From assembly GCA_028554795.2 (NCBI GenBank), contig CM068830.1, positions 51,842,355-51,906,354 of the forward strand: DNA of 64,000 nt. Reading direction: 5' to 3'. Origin of the DNA: Sinohyriopsis cumingii (Eukaryota > Mollusca > Bivalvia > Unionida > Unionidae). Every line of letters starts with the position of its first letter. Position 1 is the first letter of the stretch. Of the stretch, positions 8,882 through 17,788 are shown piece by piece. The position numbers and the translations under genes are program-made. The notes beneath the pieces were generated by a model, which did no database searches, was not told where the DNA came from, and saw only the letters and a program-made list of their open reading frames with translations.

Positions 8882-11296
8882 ATGGGTGGAATGTGGATTT
8901 GGGTTATAGGACTGCTTCTTCTGACTCTGAATCCAGGGTCTGCAGTGGATGAGCAAAGATTGAACTATGGAGTTATCTTCCAGTCTCTCTCACCAGTATA
9001 TTGTTCAGCTGATAAGTGGATCCACACCTTTCAAATACAGCTTCCAGAAAACATTTCAGTCGAACCTATAGAATATTGTGTTAAAAATGTACGATGTAAC
9101 TTCAAAAATGCTCTTCTCCAGCAATTAAATGCAATACGTATTACAATGAATGCACAGTTTAACTCAACAATCTCATTAATTAATGAGTTAATACCAGAAA
9201 GTGTTTTTCAGTCTTCAAACGTGTCAAAAAGAGCAATTTTGCCCTTTATTGGTGAAATAGGTAAAAACCTATTCGGTCTGGCTACAACGGGAGACGTTGC
9301 CACATTAGCAAGTCACATAAATATGCTGACAAGACAGAATAATAAAATTCTCGGTGCTCTTGCTCGACATGGAGGTGATTTTTCCTCCTATATTTCACAA
9401 GTCGATAATCGATTCAATAATATGTTAAAGGCTATTGGTCGCAACTCGCAAACGCTTTTATTATTAGAGGAAGCGATGGTAGAGAATGAAGAAAATATAC
9501 GTCAACAATATCAGAAATCGGAAGAAGTCATTGCCGCGCAAATGCTGGAATCTCGGCAAATTAGGCACGAATTAGAGAAATTACAGTTAGCAACAGTAGA
9601 ATTGGCAGCAGGCAAGTTACCCGCCGTACTGATTCCACCTCATGTTTTAGCAGAATCAATCAATCAAATCGAGACCATTATATCTACCGATTATCCAGGA
9701 TATTCCATAACGCCGAAAGATCCGCGTTACTATTATCAGTTTGGGTCATTCATAGCAACGCGTAAAGATCGCGACCTATATATTGCGCTACAGATTCCTA
9801 TCTCGTCCCGACAGCGACCATTCGAAACGTATCGAATTCAATCGTTTCCAGTCCCAATTAACGCATCATCAACACACGTTACACAATTACTTGATTTACC
9901 TGACATAATGTTAGTATCTGATGACCATCAATTTTACACAACACTAGCGTTATCGTCCTTAAATCAATGTACCGGTAAGGACATTTTACACTGTAATATC
10001 CGTCCTACACTTAAACCATTGTCTCAGCCTGAATGTGTCAATAGTCTATTTTTGGATGATAAGGCTAATATCCATCAGACTTGTAACTTCCGTTTTATGA
10101 CAAACCGTGTTGTACCACATATTCTTGATATTTCTTCAAACCAAATATTAGTCTACCTCATAGACGAAATAATATTAGAATGTCAAAATCAACGTCGAGT
10201 TATTAAGGGTTGTAGTTTTTGTATTATGAACATCCCATGTCATTGCGCAGTTGTTACCACGTCGATGACTTACGACGGACATATCACTACTTGTACTGAC
10301 AATTCGACAGAAGTTACTCAACTTCACCCAATTAATTTAGCACTTTTACAACAATTCTTCAATTCTACACACTTAGCAGCCATCTTAGGTAACACATCTT
10401 TTGACAATCCTTTGACTATTTCCTTGCCTGAATTCAAATTGTACGAACACCAAATGTCACAATTTTTCGCTACAGATAGGGAAATTGATTTAAACCTTAA
10501 GAAGGTAGCCGCACGCGCTAAAACAGATCAAAAGATCTTTTCGTCCTTGGCAGAAACAATGTTAAGTGGAGAAATTTCAATTGACAATGATTCTTGGTTT
10601 GATTCTCTACACATTATGACTATAATTAGTTTTTCATTGTCGATTCTTAACACCTTGGTGATTGTTTGGCTTATATGGCGTTTTAGAGCATTGTCAACTG
10701 CACTGTTACTTGCACATACGACAAAAGCACAATCTACAGTCCACTTCCAATATACCATTGCACCTACGACTTCTTCCCCTGATTGGTTTACTACTGTTTC
10801 TGATGTCCTTACATGGGATCATCGGATCTTTTCAGTTTCCATCATGACGTTTGCAATTGCCCTGGTCCAAGTTTATAAATGGATTTCACAGTCCAATGCA
10901 CGAACTAAACTTCGTCTTGAAATAACTACGGGAGTTCAATGTGTGATGGTAGATATTCTTCAGCTTAGCCTATGTCCCTCATATTGGAACATTACTGGAC
11001 CATCGATGATTGATAACCTTCATGTCACAGGTTACCTTCGACCTCGATTGCATGTCACATGGACAGGTTTTAAGCTCACCAAAGTGAACAGTAACGCTGA
11101 ACTAACCATGCCAACCTCGTTCAGCATCGACATCGTATCCGCATACAAACTTCGTTCAATATTTAGCCAACCCTTCTGTGCTCACGTTATTTGGACACAC
11201 CATGACATTGCGTTTCCACAACGCTCGGACGGAAGTATTTCGGAATGTTCTCCTCAATCACACCCTCTCTTACCACCTTACACTATTTTACCGTAA
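8882..11296 (+). CDS. env: Envelope glycoprotein, baculovirus F / errantivirus Env-like
   Basis: 804 residues from the ATG at 8882. The frame is open from ~8729, but that upstream part overlaps the end of pol and has no ATG. A signal peptide lies at residues 1-22 (hydrophobic WVIGLLLLTL). A dibasic KR near residue 116 is followed by a hydrophobic stretch with GEIGKNLFG, the arrangement of the cleavage site and fusion peptide in baculovirus F and Gypsy Env. A helical heptad-rich segment follows, then a Cys-rich region and a transmembrane segment (~residues 577-600, LNTLVIVWLIWRF). Several N-X-S/T sites are present. About 200 further residues follow the membrane anchor, with another hydrophobic stretch (IMTFAIALVQV), which is long for this family. 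The reading frame is open, but pol in the same element is broken. Whether it is expressed is unknown. Confidence 0.82.
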   Translation: MGGMWIWVIGLLLLTLNPGSAVDEQRLNYGVIFQSLSPVYCSADKWIHTFQIQLPENISVEPIEYCVKNVRCNFKNALLQQLNAIRITMNAQFNSTISLINELIPESVFQSSNVSKRAILPFIGEIGKNLFGLATTGDVATLASHINMLTRQNNKILGALARHGGDFSSYISQVDNRFNNMLKAIGRNSQTLLLLEEAMVENEENIRQQYQKSEEVIAAQMLESRQIRHELEKLQLATVELAAGKLPAVLIPPHVLAESINQIETIISTDYPGYSITPKDPRYYYQFGSFIATRKDRDLYIALQIPISSRQRPFETYRIQSFPVPINASSTHVTQLLDLPDIMLVSDDHQFYTTLALSSLNQCTGKDILHCNIRPTLKPLSQPECVNSLFLDDKANIHQTCNFRFMTNRVVPHILDISSNQILVYLIDEIILECQNQRRVIKGCSFCIMNIPCHCAVVTTSMTYDGHITTCTDNSTEVTQLHPINLALLQQFFNSTHLAAILGNTSFDNPLTISLPEFKLYEHQMSQFFATDREIDLNLKKVAARAKTDQKIFSSLAETMLSGEISIDNDSWFDSLHIMTIISFSLSILNTLVIVWLIWRFRALSTALLLAHTTKAQSTVHFQYTIAPTTSSPDWFTTVSDVLTWDHRIFSVSIMTFAIALVQVYKWISQSNARTKLRLEITTGVQCVMVDILQLSLCPSYWNITGPSMIDNLHVTGYLRPRLHVTWTGFKLTKVNSNAELTMPTSFSIDIVSAYKLRSIFSQPFCAHVIWTHHDIAFPQRSDGSISECSPQSHPLLPPYTILP

Positions 11297-11367
11297 ATAC
11301 ACATATATGTGCCCAAGTCTTACTTCCTAAAAGGAAAATATGACCGTTTTTTCTTGATGGGTTACAG

Positions 11368-11398
<31 letters not shown>

Positions 11399-12104
11399 AG
11401 AAAATAAAAGGTGATTTCTAACAGATATTGTCAAATGTTCCATCCATTATATGGAGAATCTTATTAAATATTTTGAAGAAAGAAAAACAAAATACTCCTT
11501 ATTGCATTTTTGTTATTTGATGCTTTTTTAGTGAGTATTTTAAATTACTCACTGTATCTTTGTATTTTACTAAGTACGTTGCAATGATTTTTCTCATGGT
11601 AATTTTTGTATTTTACTAAGTATTTTGCAGTGATTTGTTTCAGTGTATTTTCAATTTTAATGAATATTGTACAGTGATTTTTACAGTGATTTTTTCTTAT
11701 TGTATTTCTTCAAACTATGCTGAGTATGTTGCAGTGACCTTTCTCATTGCATTTGATGTACCTTACCGACTATTCTGCAGTGATTTTTCTTATTGTATTT
11801 CTCAATTTTCCTGAGTACCTTGCAGTGATTTGTTTTCTCATTGCAATTTTGTATTTTACTGAAAAATTTGCAGTGTTTTTTCTCTCATTGTACCTTTTTG
11901 ATATTTTATGAATACTTGCATTGTTTTTCTCATTGTATATTTTGTATTTTACTCTATATTTGCAGTGTTTTTCTCATGTATTTTTGAACTTACAATATGT
12001 CTCACAATGTTTTATTATTGTATGTTTTGATCTGTCACCTTTTATATTCTATTTATGAATTAATTTTTTTTTCTCTCGAGCCTCGAGGACTCGGCTCAAA
12101 TGAA
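11297..12104 (+). repeat. 3' untranslated region with A-run and 45-60-bp minisatellite
   Basis: After the env stop there is an A-run of about 30 (11366-11396), then from ~11500 to ~12010 about nine diverged copies of a 45-60-bp unit built on gcagtgatttttctcattgt and tattttactgagta. No coding potential. A short palindrome ctcgag-cctcgag follows near 12075. Confidence 0.75.
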
Positions 12105-12116
12105 CCGGAGGGTATT
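12101..12116 (+). other. Polypurine-tract region before the 3' LTR
   Basis: The purine-rich bases gaaccggaggg (12102-12112) sit just upstream of the 3' LTR, where plus-strand priming would occur. The tract is short and imperfect, and a few bases (tatt) separate it from the assumed LTR edge. Confidence 0.45.
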
Positions 12117-13416
12117 ATTAGGACATAATTTTTCAGTACAAGTAATAAGATTGGAAATTCCTCTAAATTGTGTTAAGAGTAAGTTTTGATTAAATTGTAT
12201 TAGAAGTAAATTGATAAATCATACTGAAAGTAATCTTCTATTAAAATATATTGAGATTGAATCCATTTATTTCGGTATTGCAATTATATACTATTTAATA
12301 CAGATTGCGCTCTTATGATCAAGTACGAACTGTCTATACATACATTTCCCTTGTATCCTAAAGTCGGCACACAAAGAAAAAAAATACACGTAAGCACCGC
12401 ATTGCGGAAACCTAGAAAAATCATAAGCTATTACTAATCGCGCTGACGTTGTAGAATTATCTGTCTAATGACATACATAGATCCAGACAATAATCTGTAA
12501 GAGACTACGAAGCCTCGCCTTGAGATTCTGGCCAAACGCAAGAGCTAAAAGAACACGCCATATTTGGCGTTGTCTTAAGAAAGCGGGTATATTAAGCCCA
12601 GCCGCGGGTCGACACCAGTTTTACTAGCCAGAAACTCAAGCAGGCTCTGTCTTTTGCAGGTAAGATAACCGTCTATGTACAGCTTTCATAGTATAAGACT
12701 TTTTAGTGTTATAAGAATTTTTAGTGTTAAGATGTTAACCTAACATCAGTATGTTTAAACATTAGATTATTTAAATATTTTCTTGCTATTCCTTAATATA
12801 ATGTAACGGAAAGTTTAATTGTTTGAATAACTTATATTTACTTATAACTATATTATTGATTATAGTAAAAGCAATGATCGTTACCAACGTCATACTCAGT
12901 AATAGTTAATTTAGAAATAAAATACTCTTTAAATAATAGAGTTTAATATGCTGACTTTCTAGAATAAATTCAGTAAAATATATTTCAATTACGGTATTAG
13001 TCTGAAATATTGAATTTTAGATTCTTTTGCTATCGTGAATTTACTCGATATTTAATTATCTGTATTAGATTCTAAACGGCAGATATTATACAAGTATGAT
13101 GTTGGTAAGTGAAAGAATATCGTAGTTTTATATGTATTTCTTATATTCGAAAATTGAGCTTGTTGTAGTTTGATATTGAAATGTAAGTTTATATGTTGAG
13201 TATTTCAATAAAGTTTTGCTGGTCAGAAACTCAAATAGACTTTTGTCTTTACAGCTCGATCCGAGTACCTTCAATTCCCCAAGAATGTAGTCACGTCTTC
13301 ATCATCGAGTGACACTACATTAATGACTTGAACTTCCTTCCTTTCTTCTCTCTCTCTCTCTCTCGGAATTTAGAAAAGGATTGACTTAGAGTTTACGAAG
13401 TAAAACTCTTCGTAAA
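12117..13416 (+). repeat. 3' LTR
   Basis: About 1300 bp, near-identical to 1825-3126. Differences seen: gatag/gaaag, catgt/cacgt, gaagc/gaaac in the body, and about six changes plus a 2-base gap in the last 50 bases. It is followed by aaatat (13417-13422), the right copy of the candidate target duplication. Confidence 0.93.
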
Positions 13417-13422
13417 AAATAT

Positions 13423-15507
13423 ATTGTCTAGAATGGTTTTATTCGCAGTCTACAGGTCAAGAAGTCATTATGAAATCCACACCTTGTACTGTTTGAATAT
13501 TTTGCATTTTGATGCTTGCTTCTAGATATTTCTGCACAGACGACCCACAGGTATTGATCTCTCGTCGAGCTGGGTCTTTTTAGCAAGAAAATATCCCCAT
13601 GTGAGATTTTAGTGAGAGCTTATTTATGAACTGAGTTGCTTATCATTTAAAAAAAACCACCATATTTACAGCTGCCAGTGAGTATATTGTTTGAGTATTA
13701 TAAAAGTGTGCTTCCTTTTACTTCAGTGTTTCGATCCATATGGTCTGATATACTCGGAAACTAAGAAAATATGCGTGATGTGTTAAAATAATATCGCAAC
13801 ATTATGCTTTGTTCTAAGGAAGCGGGAACTCTTTTTTTCTTCTAAAGAGATTTTGTAAACGTGCAATTTTGAACTAATAGAAAGAAAAATTATAAGTTTG
13901 TTGTAACATTCCATTGAAATGAAATATCAGTTATACTTGCTTAAATGTTGATTCTTCGAAACATCCCTACGTGGAACACTTGTTAAGAAAAATTCATTGC
14001 ATACCCATGAACATATGTTGTACATTATTTGAAACAAAAAAATTATATAACTTAGCTCATTATGTTCTCTGGGTTTATATCATATACTTCAAGTATGAGG
14101 TACCTCGACAATACGTCTTCGTCAAGCCGTATATGTCGTACATAACGACGCACGTCATGCTGCTATGACACCATCTGACATTTTATGAAATAATGGAAAC
14201 ATGCAATTTTCTTAATATCTTAATATGTGTCATGGATGAAATTATGGAATGAGCTGAGTAAAGAATACAAGTAGAATATTTCTTTTTGAACATTTTTTTA
14301 TATATTTTTCCTCACAGTAATGTATGGAGATATGATAATTGATGGTACCTTCAAGTAAAATACGAAAAACACATCTTACGTGTACCGTCCGATATCTCGA
14401 GTGGTCTCGCTATAAAGCTCCTGTCACGTGCTAAAATGACGTACAACCTAGATACCAGACTGTGTACTTGTAATAACTTAGGATTACCTAAAACGTTTCT
14501 TGTGAGCATTCTAGTATATAGTAAATTACATTGTCATCGATTTCTATGGAATGAAATACAAAGTTTGTATAATTAGATAACATTGGCTTACAGCTTAGAA
14601 ACAAGAGCGATAAGGTTAGTTAGAATCTAAATCGTGTAATCACCAGATGCCGTTATCTCAAGCGATAAGCAAATACATTTAAATAAGTTAAAAGCCCCAC
14701 AAAAACATTGTTCGTAATATTGTGGTGGATAGATCCACGCCTTAATAATATATTTTGTGTCAATTTTTATGACTTGAATAAATCGGTATTGTGCAAAATA
14801 GCTACCAAGCGTTTACATTAAAAGAAATATGTTCATTCTAAAGCGCCCGAGTAACACTGTTTTAGGTCCTTAACTACATTAACGGGACCTCGATTTAGAC
14901 AGAACTGCTACATAAATACACAACCCTGCACAAGGAAGATTAAATATATTCACATATGTTCGTTGTTTTGTCATTTGTATATGTCATCGCGTAATTCCTT
15001 CCTCGATTTCACCGCCATCGTGGCTAAATGATAGTTATTATCCGCATATGAACTCAAGAAACTTATGACAGCGATAAAAAAAAAAAAAAAAACATTAATT
15101 CTATAAAAATTATTTTATTGGCTAAATTAGCTCAGTGTTCCGTGTTTTATACTATATATGTAACAGGTCTGAAGTTAGATTATGTACTTTCACGTTGTAC
15201 CAGTGGCGTAAGACAATCTGCTCGATGTACGCCCTAACTATATTGCGTTCTACACATGTGCTCTACCTTAATATTTTAATTTGTCCCTGTTGATTTTACA
15301 AGAGACAAGTACACGTACAGGCTTTGCTTTATCCCGTAAATCTCAACAATAATGACTATACAACAGGAACAGATCCAATGACAGATCTATAACCGGTAGA
15401 GACACAAAGTATAATGATGGCTCAAGTAATACAAATGTAGGCCAACAGTCTAGAAGAACTGTTAATTTCGTGATCCTTGGTTTTCCTACAAATCAGAACC
15501 TTGATAT
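13423..15507. other. Non-coding spacer between the two large elements
   Basis: AT-rich sequence with a few short frames (the longest, 13971-14168, 65 codons, has no recognisable features) and a short A-run near 15077-15093. No gene seen. The final bases gatat (15503-15507) are the left target duplication of the Polinton. Confidence 0.6.
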
Positions 15508-15650
15508 AGCAGCAGAAAGGGTGAACAGACCACATAATCCGAGCAAAACGCATTTTAGACAAAAAAATCCGTGCTCATAATATAGGTCATACCACGTCTA
15601 CAATCATGTTTGTCCCAAACAGGATTGTAGACAAACCCTTTCTGCTCTAT
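15508..15650 (+). repeat. Left terminal inverted repeat of the Polinton
   Basis: Matches the reverse complement of 32368-32513 with about one substitution and small indels. Outer end AGCAGCAGAAAGGGT; inner end ACCCTTTCTGCT, so the repeat is itself bounded by a short inverted repeat. An internal hairpin at 15596-15632 pairs GTCTACAATC with GATTGTAGAC and TGTTTG with CAAACA around a 3-base loop. Confidence 0.93.
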
Positions 15651-16311
15651 CCAAATATTTTATCAAGACCTACACGATATCTTGTTCTAGGATCGTGCAA
15701 ATTTATTGTTATAAATCCATGCGGAGTAGCTTGCGCTCGTGAAAAGAAATTTCTGAATTTATTATATCCATGTCACCGCTGCACCAAGTTTGATGAATAT
15801 TTCTCATCGTGTGTGTGTCTACGCCATTAAACACAACTAAAATATTACAATTATCTCTGATCACTTTTGGTATTTGTGTATACCGCTGAGTAACATAGAT
15901 CACATCTGTATTTTTATGTCTGCCACGAGAAAATATCCTGGCTGGATTTGTTTGTTTATCTAGCATCACATCATCATACACAACTAAATTATTAATAAAT
16001 CCGTCTAAAACATCTACGGACGGTGCTTCATCAATATCTGTTATAAAATCAATAATATTTTCACCGTCATTTATTAATCTTGAATTTTTGTTAAAGTCTT
16101 TTAATACTTCATAACACCTCTGATCATCAGCGGATGGTGCTACCAAATATAATTTATCCCATTTCAACCATCTCATTATCAAATTAAGTAGTAATTGCGT
16201 CTTGCCCGATCCAGATGGTCCTATGATAATCATTCGGATGGAATTCGGTAACGCAGGGTGGTGTTTAACTGGTTCTCGTCGCCGAGTTGCTGAGAAATCA
16301 GTTATATCCAT
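15647..16311 (-). pseudogene. Genome-packaging ATPase (A32/FtsK-HerA type), frameshifted near its end
   Basis: Reads leftward from ATG 16309-16311. Walker A GPSGSGKT is at residues 31-38, Walker B VVYDD at 110-114, and a downstream DVIYVTQRY segment is typical of Polinton and large-DNA-virus packaging ATPases. Its role in relatives is pumping DNA into the capsid. The first frame stops at 15709 after 200 codons. In a neighbouring frame a further ~20 residues typical of the family C-terminus (rich in basic and aromatic residues) run to TAG 15647-15649, right at the inner edge of the left TIR. So a frameshift sits around 15710-15720 and this copy is probably broken. Its start is only 12 bases from the divergent phospholipase gene, implying a shared bidirectional promoter. 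Confidence 0.9.
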
Positions 16312-16323
16312 ATATTTTATATC

Positions 16324-16827
16324 ATGAATCTATATTGTTTACGTTGCAGATCTAAAACTCCAACTACTGATTTAGCTACGGTTACAACAAAAAATAAAAA
16401 AATAGCGTATGGTGGAAAATATTCTATGTGTGGTAGAAAGAAATTTTCATTTTTGCCTAATAAGCGCTGTGGTGATATTGCTAAAATGATGTCAAAGTTT
16501 CCGGGTGCTCCATGGCCTAAATACCCAGGAGAAAAACATCTACCAGGATATAATTATTGTGGTCCTGGTACCAGACTTGATATTAGACTTGATAATCAGG
16601 ATCAACCAAAACCAGGTGAGTATCCTATAAACGATCTTGATCGAGCTTGTCAGGCTCATGATGTAGCTTATAAAAATGAAAATCTACAAGACAGGCATAT
16701 TGCAGATGTTAAATTAATTCATGCGTTAAATTCTATAAAAAATAAAAATATAAGAGAAAAATTAGCTAATTGGTTAGTAAGATCTGCGATGAAAGATAAA
16801 TTAGCGCTTGGGTCTGGTAATATATAA
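16324..16827 (+). CDS. Zinc-ribbon plus phospholipase A2 (parvovirus VP1-type) protein
   Basis: 167 codons, intact. N-terminal ~45 residues match the small Polinton zinc-ribbon pattern: YCLRC at residues 4-8, then a second half YSMCGRKKF in which one expected Cys is Tyr. The C-terminal part has the calcium-loop motif YNYCGPGT (~residues 78-85) and the catalytic LDRACQAHDVAY (~residues 105-116), the signature of the PLA2 domain in parvovirus VP1 capsid proteins, where it opens endosomal membranes during entry. PLA2 domains of this sort are also known in some adintovirus-like elements. Its stop TAA overlaps the next ATG (TAATG at 16825-16829), so it is translationally or transcriptionally linked to the integrase. 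A Cys lost from the zinc ribbon hints at early decay. Confidence 0.85.
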   Translation: MNLYCLRCRSKTPTTDLATVTTKNKKIAYGGKYSMCGRKKFSFLPNKRCGDIAKMMSKFPGAPWPKYPGEKHLPGYNYCGPGTRLDIRLDNQDQPKPGEYPINDLDRACQAHDVAYKNENLQDRHIADVKLIHALNSIKNKNIREKLANWLVRSAMKDKLALGSGNI

Positions 16828-17788
16828 TGGAATCAATTTATTATAATCCAAGATGATACTGGAGAAGCAGAGCAGCAATTGGTAAACTTGCTGATGCAGC
16901 AGCGGTTAAACATTCTGCTGCTGAAGCGTGGTTATCCAGGCAAGCGATATGGCAAATTTACCTACCACCACCGAAACGAATTCAGTACGCGTATTTTGAT
17001 GTTAGCGTTCCTAATGAAGTTCATCAAGCAGATATTTTATTTTTACCACATGATACTGTACGCAGAAAGGCATACAAGTACGCGCTAACTGTTGTAACTG
17101 TTGTTGATGTTGCAAGTAGGTATAAAGAGGCAGAGCCGCTATCAACGAAAACAGCATCTGAAGTAGCCGATGCGTTTGAGCGAATTTATCAACGAGGACC
17201 ATTACGATGGCCACAACTATTACAGGTTGATCCTCGTAAGGAATTTCTTGGTCCAGTGTCATCGTTGATGAAACGACATAATACCAAAGTACGACGAGGG
17301 CATACTGCAATTCACCGTGATCAGGCAATTGTAGAGCGATTTAATCGAACACTTGCCGAGCGGTTATTTGGATATCAATACGCGAAGGAATTTATTCAAG
17401 ATAAAAGATCTCGCGAATGGGTTGCAAGATTACCAAGCGTGATAGCTGCGTTAAATAATGAGATCGCACGAACAACCAACATGAAACCCATTAATGCAAT
17501 TACAAAAAAAATATACCAATACAACGAAAGGATATTGAAAAACAAAAAATACTGGGTGATGTTACAGTTAGATATTTATACGAGCCCGGCGAACTCGAAG
17601 GTGGTAAAGCGAGAGCGACTGATCCTATCTGGAGTGTTACCACACATAAGATATCCACCGTGACAAGATCCCCAGGTAGACCTGCAATCTACATATTAGA
17701 TTTGGCTGCTCCTCAATGTGGATTTACAAGTGAACAACTACAAGTAATTCCCGAGGATACACAACTACCACCCCGATCACTTAACTAG
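16827..17788 (+). pseudogene. Polinton RVE-family integrase, broken
   Basis: ATG at 16827-16829. The N-terminal Polinton integrase pattern (MESIYYNP, then YW, then WQIYLPPPK) is followed by the RVE core with its acidic triad: HQAD (~16999-17010 and on), QVDPRKEF (~17225-17248) and VERFNRTLAERLF (~17330-17368). A C-terminal SH3/chromo-like module (YLYEPGELEGG) is readable in another frame to TAG 17786-17788. Breaks: in-frame TGA at 16854-16856 near the start, and a frameshift in the A-rich run around 17535-17550. The downstream first frame ends at 17663. Family role: cuts and joins the element's ends into the host genome, giving the short target duplication seen here. The stop overlaps by 8 bases the stop of the convergent polymerase gene. 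Confidence 0.9.

Larger units (their letters stand above)
1825..13416 (+). mobile_element. Env-bearing Gypsy-type LTR retrotransposon (endogenous retrovirus-like)
   Basis: An 11.6-kb element bounded by two near-identical direct repeats (1825-3126 and 12117-13416) with a candidate 6-bp target duplication aaatat at 1819-1824 and 13417-13422. Order is LTR, primer binding site, gag, UAG, protease-RT-RNaseH-integrase-chromodomain, env, polypurine stretch, LTR. This is the Metaviridae (Ty3/Gypsy) order with an added envelope gene. Few LTR differences imply a fairly recent insertion, but pol carries one frameshift and one stop, so this copy should not be autonomous. The exact LTR edges are uncertain by one or two bases because the ends lack clear TG...CA. 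Confidence 0.93.

Noticed and set aside
13971-14168. 65-codon frame between the two large elements
   Set aside because: No domain, no splice or codon support, in AT-rich spacer.
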